Source: UBA5232 sp964557565
GTDB lineage: Bacteria; Patescibacteriota; Dojkabacteria; SC72
Direction: 5' to 3'
DNA length: 15,221 nucleotides
Assembly: GCA_964557565.1 (NCBI GenBank)
Contig: CAZLAH010000012.1
Span: 1-15,221 of the forward strand
Below, in pieces: positions 1-6,098 of the stretch. How positions within the stretch are numbered: the first letter of the stretch is position 1; each line of letters opens with the position of its first letter. A program made the position numbers and the translations under genes. Below the pieces are notes generated by a model. That model ran no database searches. It worked only from the letters and a program-made list of their open reading frames with translations, and was not told the origin of the DNA.

Positions 1-3
1 GTA

Positions 4-77
4 CGGGGTGTAGTTCAGTTGGCTAGAACGCTACATTCGGGATGTAGAGGTCGTCCGTTCAAGTCGGATCACCCCGA
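4..77 (+). tRNA. tRNA-Pro (anticodon CGG)
   Basis: Complete cloverleaf. The acceptor CGGGGTG (4-10) pairs with CACCCCG (70-76), followed by discriminator A77. The anticodon stem CTACA (31-35) pairs with TGTAG (43-47) around loop TTCGGGA, giving anticodon CGG at 38-40. The T loop is TTCAAGT. The first base pair C1-G72 and discriminator A are the known bacterial tRNA-Pro identity pattern. No CCA is encoded after A77. The last nine bases overlap the end of rlmN on the opposite strand. Confidence 0.96.
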
Positions 78-1073
78 TTTCTTTGCCAATTGACCACAAG
101 CTGCATCAATATCTCCACCAAAGGAATGTCTTAATGTAGTGTTAATATCTCTTACCTCTAATATGTTTTTGAATGTATCAATAACCTTATTGTTGCTTGG
201 TGTATATGGTATACCATCAGATTCATTGAAATTTATTAAATTTACCAAAGCAATCTGATTCTTTAGCAACTTTGCTAATTCTTTTGCATGTTCTGGTTTG
301 TCATTCACACCATTTAGCAAGAGGTACTCATATGTAATTCTTTTGTTTGTTCTCTTCTGGTAGTCTATTAAGAGAGATATTAAATCATCCAATTTGTTAT
401 GTTTTGAAACTATGGGCATGATCTTCTCTCTTAATTTTTGATTTGGTGCATGTAAACTTACTGCCACCTTTACACCTAAATTCATATTCAAGAATCTTTT
501 TAGCTCTGAAAGATATCCAGCTGTAGATACCGTTATCCTTCTGTGACTTAATGCAAGTTTCTTCTCATCTGTTAATACACGAATTGCGGATACAACATTA
601 TCTAGATTTAACATTGGTTCACCCATACCCATGAAGACAATATTTGTAATCTCTTTGTCTTCTTTCTTTAAAATTCTTTTAAAGTACATAACTTGATCTA
701 TGATTTCTTGACTATTTAGATTTTTCTTGAAGCCCATCTGTCCTGTAGCACAGAATTTGCAACCAACAGGGCAACCGCTCATACAGCTTACACAGATGCT
801 ATTTCTTTTTGAAGTTTTCATTAGAACAGCTTCAAGAGGGTTGTTATCCTTTGTATAAGCTAAAATCTTAATTGTTTGACCGTTCTGTGAAATCTGTTCT
901 TTAATCTTCTGTAGTGTTGAAAATTCTACCTCTTTTTTCAGATCCTCTCGTAAATCTTTTGACCAAGTTGATAGGTCATCCCAAGAGGAGATAGCATCCT
1001 GATAGTAGGCTTTAAGTATTTGGTCCTCTCTATACCTTGGAAGATTGTGCTTTGTTAAGAATTTTTCAAACAT
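69..1073 (-). CDS. rlmN: RlmN, 23S rRNA (adenine2503-C2) methyltransferase (radical SAM)
   Basis: Methylates C2 of A2503 in 23S rRNA, and in many bacteria also A37 of some tRNAs, by radical SAM chemistry. The 334-residue product has the iron-sulfur motif C101-x3-C105-x2-C108 in the context SGCPVGCKFCATG, the family's GMGEP motif (about residues 150-154), and the C-terminal DIDAACGQL motif whose Cys326 matches the second catalytic cysteine that carries or resolves the methyl/protein adduct. It is shorter than E. coli RlmN (about 384 residues), mainly at the N-terminus. The resistance paralogue Cfr is the alternative, but the DIDAACGQL ending favours RlmN. The start at 1073 is chosen because a TAGAAT box ends 6 bases upstream; there is no convincing Shine-Dalgarno. 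The stop codon and final two codons lie inside the antisense of tRNA-Pro. Confidence 0.95.
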   Translation of the reverse strand: MFEKFLTKHNLPRYREDQILKAYYQDAISSWDDLSTWSKDLREDLKKEVEFSTLQKIKEQISQNGQTIKILAYTKDNNPLEAVLMKTSKRNSICVSCMSGCPVGCKFCATGQMGFKKNLNSQEIIDQVMYFKRILKKEDKEITNIVFMGMGEPMLNLDNVVSAIRVLTDEKKLALSHRRITVSTAGYLSELKRFLNMNLGVKVAVSLHAPNQKLREKIMPIVSKHNKLDDLISLLIDYQKRTNKRITYEYLLLNGVNDKPEHAKELAKLLKNQIALVNLINFNESDGIPYTPSNNKVIDTFKNILEVRDINTTLRHSFGGDIDAACGQLAKKSG

Positions 1074-1079
1074 CTCTCG

Positions 1080-1085
1080 ATTCTA
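1080..1085 (-). promoter_or_regulatory. -10 box of rlmN, predicted leaderless
   Basis: On the minus strand TAGAAT ends 6 bases before the rlmN ATG, which places the transcript start on or next to the start codon. No clear -35 was seen. Confidence 0.5.
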
Positions 1086-1117
1086 CTAGATAATGAATAT
1101 TTGTTAAAGGGTATTTC

Positions 1118-1146
1118 TTGACACAGTTCATACATATATGTAAAGT
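1118..1146 (+). promoter_or_regulatory. Possible upstream promoter of the dockerin gene
   Basis: A perfect TTGACA (1118-1123) is followed after 17 bases by TAAAGT (1141-1146), a 4/6 match to the -10 consensus. It would give a leader of roughly 35 bases. It competes with the box at 1174-1179. Confidence 0.35.
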
Positions 1147-1173
1147 ATTCTTATGTGTAAAAGTATAACTTTT

Positions 1174-1179
1174 TATTAT
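1174..1179 (+). promoter_or_regulatory. -10-like box directly before the dockerin gene
   Basis: TATTAT ends 7 bases before the ATG at 1187, in line with the start-adjacent boxes of other genes here. The surroundings are AT-rich, so chance occurrence is possible. Confidence 0.4.
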
Positions 1180-1186
1180 CTTTTGT

Positions 1187-2683
1187 ATGAGAATAAATAA
1201 CAAAGGGAAGCTAATAATAGGGCTATTTGCTTTCTTTCTTCTTACCCCTTTGATAGTTTTCTATGTTTTGGAAGGATCAGGAGTTTTTGATACAAGAAGT
1301 CAGGCAGGAGATACTGAAGAGTTACCTGAAGATTTGAAGAAGGCGGATTTGAATGCAGATAACAAGATTACAATAGCCGATTTTGGTATTTGGTTAAGAG
1401 GGTATAGGGATTACAAGGTAAATAATCAGGTATATACAGAGGTTTCTGATTTGAATGATGATGGTGCTATTACAATTATGGATTTCTCTTTGTGGTTAAA
1501 TGCATACAGGAAGTTTAAAGGAGGAACTGGTGGTGGTGGTGAAGGTGGGGATGATGATCTTCTTGGTCTTGTAAATTACAACTGGGGTACAGGTATTGAT
1601 GGAGCTCTCTCTGTAACTGGTAACATGAATTTAGATGATCCAATATCATCCTGTGCAAGTGGAGGGTATTCTCCAAGCTACAATGTTTCTTCTTTTGGTT
1701 CTGATGGTAAGAGTGCAGTTATTTCTGCTTCTCCTGGGACATGTATAAAGGCAGGGGATGAGGTTTTGTTAATTAATGTACAGGGTGGTAGCTCTACAAT
1801 AAATACAGGTAATCATGAGATTGTGAAGGTTGCTTCTGTAGATGGTGCAACTATTAAGTTTGCAACTGCAAAGACTAAGTACTATGGATCTGCTGAAAAG
1901 TCTGATGCAGGTTTGGGTACAGATTGTGGTTCTCAGATTGTTGTAATGCAGAGAATTCCTCAATTTACTGATGTAACAATTTCTTCTGGTAAGACATTGG
2001 GAGTTAAGAGTTGGAATGGTAAGACAGGTGGAATCTTGGTATTTAAAGCAAGTGGAGCTGTTAATATTAATGGAAGTATAAATGTAGCAGGAGATGGGTT
2101 TAGAGGTGGTGAAGCAGGTAATTATAGCGGAGAGGGAATGTCCGCATGTTCTGCAAGTAATGGTGCTGCTAATTTTGGCGGTGCAGGTATAGGGGCTTTC
2201 GGAGGTTCGTATGCTACAAGAATAGAGGCTGCAGGCGCAGGTTTTGTATATGGAGTCTCAGATCTCTCGAAGATATATTTGGGTTCCGGGGGTTCTTCTA
2301 ATAGTGGTGCCGGAGATTGTAGGTATAACTACTCTTCCAAAGCTGCGAATGGAGGTGGAATGGTATTTATTCTTGCTAAAGATATTAATGTAAATGGCTC
2401 CTTAACATCAAAGGGTGCAAATGGTGCCAACTGGACAATGTCAGGAGGTAGTGGAGCACCTTCCTATTGCTCTTCTGATTCGGGTTCAGGTTCAGGTGGT
2501 TCTGTTAAGTTGGTAGGAGAAAATGTTACTCTGGGAGTTGAGAAGGTTTTGATCGGTGGTGGTATTGATGGTAGAGGTAGACAAGCAGGTGCTGGTGGTG
2601 CAGGTAGAGCTGCAATATACTACACAGGTGTAGTATCAGGAACTACAACTCCTAGCTTCTACTCAAAACTATTCCCTAAGTAA
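1187..2683 (+). CDS. Membrane-anchored dockerin-type glycine-rich surface protein
   Basis: This 498-residue protein probably sits on the outer face of the membrane. Residues about 8-28 form a hydrophobic anchor or signal segment after a basic start (KGK). Two dockerin-like calcium loops follow: D54-x-N56-x-D58 with D65, and D88-x-N90-x-D92 with D99, each ended by a DFxxWLxxYR-type helix. This is the duplicated F-hand layout of type I dockerins, although positions 10-11 of the loops (IA and IM) differ from the common Ser/Thr pair. A Gly-rich linker (about 112-121) leads to a roughly 370-residue Gly/Ser/Asn-rich region with alternating hydrophobic strands, as expected of a beta-helix or beta-roll, and six dispersed cysteines. 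No catalytic motif was recognised. It ends at a strong terminator and lies beside two cohesin-like genes, suggesting it is a ligand displayed through them. The dockerin call is fairly sure; the function of the large domain is unknown. Confidence 0.85.
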   Translation: MRINNKGKLIIGLFAFFLLTPLIVFYVLEGSGVFDTRSQAGDTEELPEDLKKADLNADNKITIADFGIWLRGYRDYKVNNQVYTEVSDLNDDGAITIMDFSLWLNAYRKFKGGTGGGGEGGDDDLLGLVNYNWGTGIDGALSVTGNMNLDDPISSCASGGYSPSYNVSSFGSDGKSAVISASPGTCIKAGDEVLLINVQGGSSTINTGNHEIVKVASVDGATIKFATAKTKYYGSAEKSDAGLGTDCGSQIVVMQRIPQFTDVTISSGKTLGVKSWNGKTGGILVFKASGAVNINGSINVAGDGFRGGEAGNYSGEGMSACSASNGAANFGGAGIGAFGGSYATRIEAAGAGFVYGVSDLSKIYLGSGGSSNSGAGDCRYNYSSKAANGGGMVFILAKDINVNGSLTSKGANGANWTMSGGSGAPSYCSSDSGSGSGGSVKLVGENVTLGVEKVLIGGGIDGRGRQAGAGGAGRAAIYYTGVVSGTTTPSFYSKLFPK

Positions 2684-2703
2684 GAGAATAGTAATATAGA
2701 TTT

Positions 2704-2734
2704 AAAACCGAGGGTAACACCTCGGTTTTGTTTT
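2704..2734 (+). terminator. Rho-independent terminator of the dockerin gene
   Basis: The ten-base perfect stem AAAACCGAGG/CCTCGGTTTT (2704-2713 with 2720-2729), loop GTAACA, is followed by GTTTT. It starts 20 bases after the stop codon. The A-rich 5' side means it could also work on the other strand. Confidence 0.9.
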
Positions 2735-2838
2735 ACATAGCTCTAGAGTGTAGCAGAAATCAGTAGCTATGAACCCCTGTAGTGACCTATGAGCTTGGGG
2801 AAAATAACTATGTATCATTCTTCTACTTGTATGAATTC

Positions 2839-2863
2839 AAAAACAGGGAGCGTATGCCCCCTG
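2839..2863 (-). terminator. Rho-independent terminator of the minus-strand cohesin-like gene
   Basis: CAGGGAGC (2844-2851) pairs with GCCCCCTG (2856-2863) with one A-C mismatch around loop GTAT. On the minus strand it is followed by five T. It lies 23 bases beyond the stop of the gene at 2887-3507 and faces the dockerin gene terminator. Confidence 0.8.
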
Positions 2864-2886
2864 CTTAAATCCATATATTATTCCTC

Positions 2887-3507
2887 TTACTCAGTAGAGC
2901 TATCCTTTGAAGAAAGACCAACAATTGCTACAACACCAGAAATTAAGAATATGACCCCTGCTAATACATACAAAGAATTGTCTGTTAAGAAATCTCTAAC
3001 CTTCTCTAATGTACTGAGCTCAACTTCCTCTGCTGTCTCTTCAACCTCAGCTACTTCACTTGTATCATCTAAAACAGGCTTGTTAATATCAGTTACAACA
3101 CCCAAAGGTAATGTACCAATATCCAAAGTATTCTGATCTACATAGAAAAAGTAATCATCATTTTCTGTAGTATAGTCAAATGTAGCAAACATACCGCCCA
3201 TCTCAGTATTGGAATCATTGAAACACTCGAAAGATATCTTCTCACTCTTGATATCATTACTCTTACCTAAAGAACAAACCTCTTCGGAATGTACAACATT
3301 AGATATGGTAACACCCTCACTAAATACGATATCCATATTAACGCCATCAATATAGCTATTCTTAGAGTCGATATATACCATAACACTCTTCTCTTCCTTG
3401 TTGTCCTCTAACTCAATATCCACCTTTGCATATGCATCACTTGCATACAAACCAAAAGAAGCTACTCCTAAGAAAGCTCCCATTAGAAATTTCTTATGTA
3501 ATTCCAT
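2887..3507 (-). CDS. Cohesin-like domain protein A, signal peptide and C-terminal membrane anchor
   Basis: This 206-residue exported protein has a signal peptide (1-27, basic start, hydrophobic core, AYA before the likely cut). A beta-sandwich-like domain follows (about 28-135) with the strand pattern VMVYIDS, GVNMDIVF, ISFECF and GGMFATFDY, resembling cohesin-type carbohydrate-binding or dockerin-binding modules. An acidic Glu/Asp/Thr-rich stalk (about 145-165) and a transmembrane segment (about 179-197) with a short tail complete it. It aligns by eye with the product at 3649-4362, including cysteines at C78 and C95. The two are divergently transcribed and probably arose by duplication. The paralogy is clear from the sequence; the cohesin assignment rests on fold pattern and on the neighbouring dockerin gene and was not confirmed by profile search. 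Confidence 0.7.
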   Translation of the reverse strand: MELHKKFLMGAFLGVASFGLYASDAYAKVDIELEDNKEEKSVMVYIDSKNSYIDGVNMDIVFSEGVTISNVVHSEEVCSLGKSNDIKSEKISFECFNDSNTEMGGMFATFDYTTENDDYFFYVDQNTLDIGTLPLGVVTDINKPVLDDTSEVAEVEETAEEVELSTLEKVRDFLTDNSLYVLAGVIFLISGVVAIVGLSSKDSSTE

Positions 3508-3536
3508 AAATGAAACTTAAAAATTTATCTCTATAT

Positions 3537-3542
3537 ATTCTA
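3537..3542 (-). promoter_or_regulatory. Possible -10 box of cohesin-like gene A
   Basis: On the minus strand TAGAAT lies 29 bases before the ATG at 3507. A TTTACA-like element occurs further upstream (3565-3570), but the spacing is long. This gene would have a short leader, unlike most genes here. No good Shine-Dalgarno is visible. Confidence 0.3.
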
Positions 3543-3587
3543 GAGTATCAAAGTAAATATACAATGTAAAGTATATACAAATATTCA

Positions 3588-3638
3588 TTGACAAATAATT
3601 ACAGATGTTGCAATATATTTAGAAGGTAATTTTATATT
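3588..3638 (+). promoter_or_regulatory. Promoter region of cohesin-like gene B
   Basis: A perfect TTGACA lies at 3588-3593. Candidate -10 boxes are CAATAT (3611-3616, spacer 17), TATATT (3614-3619, spacer 20) and a start-proximal TATATT (3633-3638) ending 10 bases before the ATG. An AGAAGG at 3621-3626 is too far from the ATG (22 bases) to act as a normal ribosome binding site. Confidence 0.4.
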
Positions 3639-3648
3639 CATATACCAT

Positions 3649-4362
3649 ATGAACTGCCTAAGAAAAATAACTGCAGTAGTCTTTGTTGTTTCAATGTTTT
3701 TTCCTTTGTTCTCGAAACCTGCAAGTGCCGACTACACATCAATTAGTTTAAGCCCAGCAAGTGGCTTCATATATTCTGACACTACAGCAATATCGGTATA
3801 TGTAAATAGTGGTAGTGATGAATTTGTAGGTGTAGATATTAACTTAGCTTTCTCTGGTGACGTTCAATACTTAAGCGGAACAGGTGCTTCTAGGTGTAGT
3901 AGTTTCCAAGTGACTCCGGGCACTGGGACTGTAAATATTGAGTGTTTTTCTACACAACATGAAGAAGGAGATGATTACAATGGAGTCATTGCAACCTTGT
4001 ATTTCAAATCAACAGCAGCAAGTGGTTCTTCTACATTCACATTCACAAGTGTAGATCCAAATGTAACAAGCAAGGGAACAGGTGTATATACATTAACATC
4101 TGCTACTAACCCAAATTCTGGACAGGGGAGTGGAAGTGAGACTCTGCATTCTGGACAGGGGAGTGGAAGTGAGACTCTGCCTGATTCGGGTTTGTTTGAT
4201 GATTCTAGAGGAATAATTGTTGTTGGTGGTATTTTAATGTTCTTAGGATTCTTTTGGAGTAAGATAACTGAAGTAGGAACTCTTTTCTTGGGAAGGATGA
4301 AAGAGCAAAGAGAAGAGGGGAAGATTCAAAACAGGAGATCGAAATTAGAGAAAGATTTCTAG
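3649..4362 (+). CDS. Cohesin-like domain protein B with repeat stalk, LPDSG motif and membrane anchor
   Basis: This 237-residue exported protein has a signal peptide (about 1-27, ending ASA). A cohesin-like beta domain follows (about 29-150) with strands ISVYVNS, GVDINLAF, VNIECF and GVIATLYF that match protein A, and cysteines C83 and C99 in equivalent places. Next is a stalk containing an 11-residue unit twice (SGQGSGSETL core). LPDSG (177-181) precedes a hydrophobic segment (about 188-204) and a charged tail of about 30 residues. LPDSG resembles a sortase motif, but the long tail after the membrane segment is unusual for a sortase substrate, so a plain transmembrane anchor is equally likely. 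The gene is divergent from protein A and near the dockerin gene, so it may be a surface receptor in a cohesin-dockerin pair. proS follows 44 bases downstream with no terminator seen. Confidence 0.72.
   Translation: MNCLRKITAVVFVVSMFFPLFSKPASADYTSISLSPASGFIYSDTTAISVYVNSGSDEFVGVDINLAFSGDVQYLSGTGASRCSSFQVTPGTGTVNIECFSTQHEEGDDYNGVIATLYFKSTAASGSSTFTFTSVDPNVTSKGTGVYTLTSATNPNSGQGSGSETLHSGQGSGSETLPDSGLFDDSRGIIVVGGILMFLGFFWSKITEVGTLFLGRMKEQREEGKIQNRRSKLEKDF
4115..4180 (+). repeat. Perfect 33-bp tandem duplication in the stalk of cohesin-like protein B
   Basis: Units 4115-4147 and 4148-4180 are identical at all 33 bases. In frame they encode two copies of an 11-residue Gly/Ser-rich unit, which lengthens the stalk between the beta domain and the anchor. 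Identity at every base implies a very recent duplication. Confidence 0.97.
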
Positions 4363-4393
4363 AAAACGGCTTAATTTTGTAGGCTAAATAGTG

Positions 4394-4399
4394 TAGAAT
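4394..4399 (+). promoter_or_regulatory. -10 box of proS, predicted leaderless
   Basis: TAGAAT ends 7 bases before the proS ATG. The bases between them hold no Shine-Dalgarno. Confidence 0.55.
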
Positions 4400-4406
4400 A
4401 GGCGAT

Positions 4407-5882
4407 ATGGCAAACAAAGGTATAACTCCAAGAAAAGAAGACTATTCTCAATGGTATTTAGATGTATTAGACAGAGCAGAGCTTGCTGAGAACTCCTCTG
4501 TTCGTGGTTGTATGGTCATTAAGCCTTACGGCTATGCAATATGGGAGAATATTCAAAAGAATTTAGATAGTATGATCAAAGAGAGTGGTGCTAAGAATGC
4601 ATATTTCCCTCTTTTCATACCTAAGTCATTTTTTTCCAAAGAAGCTAGTCATGTAAAAGGTTTTGCAAAGGAGTGTGCAATTGTTACCCATTACAGATTG
4701 AAAGAGAATGAAGCTGGAGATGGCGTGGAGGTTGATGAGACTTCAAAGTTAGAAGACGAGCTTGTTGTAAGGCCAACTTCTGAAACAATAATGTATGATA
4801 CTTTTTCAAGATGGGTATCTTCTTGGAGAGATTTGCCTTTAAAGATAAATCAATGGGCAAATATTGTTAGATGGGAGAGAAGAACGAGGCCTTTCCTTCG
4901 TACAACAGAATTTTTGTGGCAAGAGGGTCATACAGTTCACCAAACACATGAGGAATCAGAGAAGGAGGTTCTAGATCGTCTAGATATGTATGTAACATTC
5001 GCAAGGGAGTATTTAGGCATTGAGACATATTTCGGTAGAAAATCAGACTCTGAGAAGTTTGCAGGGGCTTTAAATACATATGGAGTTGAAGCTATGATGC
5101 AAGATGGTAAAGCTTTACAGTTCGGTACATCCCATGATCTAGGACAGAATTTTGCTAAGGCTTTTGGTATTCAATTTACAGACAAAGATGGAGAAACAAA
5201 ATTACCTTGGCAAACAAGCTGGGGAGTAAGTACTAGAATGATGGGAGCTTTGATTATGACTCATTCTGATGACAACGGTCTCGTTTTACCACCTAATATT
5301 GCTCCTGTTAAGGTTGTTTTTATACCAATCTTCACAGATCAGAACAAAGAAAGGGTTCTAGGTGTTGTATCTAAGGTTGTAGAGGATCTCAAGAAAGAAA
5401 TAGCGGAAGTTGAATTAGATGATCGTGATTTTGTATCTCCAGGATTCAAATTCAATGAATGGGAGAAGAAAGGTGTTCCTGTAAGAATTGAAATAGGGGA
5501 AAGAGATATTCAGGAGAATAATGCAGTTGTAGTTCGAAGAGATACTGGAGAAAAGAAATCGGTAAAACTCGAATCTATCTGTTATGAGATTAAAAATATA
5601 TTGGATCAGATTCAAAATTCTTTACTAGAAAACTCAAAACAAAATCTTGTATCACAAACCCATAGAGTGGAGAGCTTTGATGAAATGAAATCTGTTTTTG
5701 AAAATGAGGGAGGTTTTGTATTAGCTAACTGGTGTGAGTGCCAAGAGTGTGAAGATAGTATTAAATATGAGACAAAGGCTTCTACAAGGTGTTTAAAAGA
5801 TGATGGGAAAGGTAAAATTGGTAAATGTGTATACTGTGGTAGAGAATCAAGCAATGAATGGGTTTTCGCAAAAGCCTATTAA
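4407..5882 (+). CDS. proS: Prolyl-tRNA synthetase, archaeal/eukaryal-like type without editing insertion
   Basis: Class II synthetase that charges tRNA-Pro with proline in the cytoplasm; 491 residues. It carries the VRPTSET motif (121-127), motif 2 RWERRTRPFLRTTEF (155-169) followed by WQEGHT, and a motif 3 region GLVLPPNIAP (291-300). There is no editing insertion between motifs 2 and 3, which separates it from the E. coli form. The anticodon-binding domain spans about 300-400. The C-terminal zinc-type domain has cysteines at 443, 445, 448, 462, 474 and 477 and ends in FAKAY; a terminal Tyr is typical of this type, as in Thermus. The first residues MANKGITPRKEDYSQWYLDV match the usual start of the family, and the -10 box 7 bases upstream supports it. 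A tRNA-Pro gene lies at the left end of the window but is not in an operon with it. Confidence 0.97.
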   Translation: MANKGITPRKEDYSQWYLDVLDRAELAENSSVRGCMVIKPYGYAIWENIQKNLDSMIKESGAKNAYFPLFIPKSFFSKEASHVKGFAKECAIVTHYRLKENEAGDGVEVDETSKLEDELVVRPTSETIMYDTFSRWVSSWRDLPLKINQWANIVRWERRTRPFLRTTEFLWQEGHTVHQTHEESEKEVLDRLDMYVTFAREYLGIETYFGRKSDSEKFAGALNTYGVEAMMQDGKALQFGTSHDLGQNFAKAFGIQFTDKDGETKLPWQTSWGVSTRMMGALIMTHSDDNGLVLPPNIAPVKVVFIPIFTDQNKERVLGVVSKVVEDLKKEIAEVELDDRDFVSPGFKFNEWEKKGVPVRIEIGERDIQENNAVVVRRDTGEKKSVKLESICYEIKNILDQIQNSLLENSKQNLVSQTHRVESFDEMKSVFENEGGFVLANWCECQECEDSIKYETKASTRCLKDDGKGKIGKCVYCGRESSNEWVFAKAY

Positions 5883-6020
5883 TGAAACATAGCGAAATCT
5901 TCTTGTTGTGTATTTAAGTCTTCTGTTATATTTTCGTGATCTCACTGATGTGTAAGTTTAGTCAGTTCCGAAAAGAGGAGCTATTTTTCTTAGTATGGGA
6001 GTGTATTCTTGTTTGTATAT

Positions 6021-6098
6021 AAAAATTTGAACTAGGACTCTTTGTAGATTGGTAACGCAGGGATGAGAGAAACCTGCCAATCGTTTCACTCCTAGTTC
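6021..6098 (-). terminator. Nested inverted repeat between proS and uvrA, probable uvrA terminator
   Basis: The outer perfect 9-bp stem GAACTAGGA (6029-6037) pairs with TCCTAGTTC (6090-6098). Inside it GATTGG (6047-6052) pairs with CCAATC (6077-6082) and CAGG (6058-6061) with CCTG (6073-6076). On the minus strand the outer stem is followed by AAATTTTT, so it can end uvrA transcription. The stem includes the uvrA stop codon. The plus-strand side has only a weak T run, although it may still slow transcripts from proS. Confidence 0.6.

Noticed and set aside
69..1073. Cfr-type antibiotic resistance methylase
   Set aside because: The DIDAACGQL ending and the housekeeping context match RlmN; nothing indicates Cfr.
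2736..2771. Inverted repeat CATAGCT...AGCTATG between the two facing terminators, possibly a small RNA
   Set aside because: Only seven base pairs with a 22-base loop, no promoter and no further support.
2789..3136. A 115-codon plus-strand open frame over the end of the minus-strand cohesin-like gene
   Set aside because: It runs through that gene's terminator hairpin and is a Ser/Thr-rich complement of its acidic stalk; no start signal or family.
1187..4362. Cellulosome
   Set aside because: No glycoside hydrolase, carbohydrate-binding module or multi-cohesin scaffold is encoded; only the interaction modules resemble it.
5974..6028. Tiny frame after an AGAGGAG (ATG at 5995, 11 codons) between proS and uvrA
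   Set aside because: The spacing to the ATG is too long (14 bases) and the product is too short to judge.
6029..6098. Integron attC-like site
   Set aside because: The arms do not have the RYYYAAC/GTTRRRY ends, and no integrase or cassette is near; a terminator explains it better.
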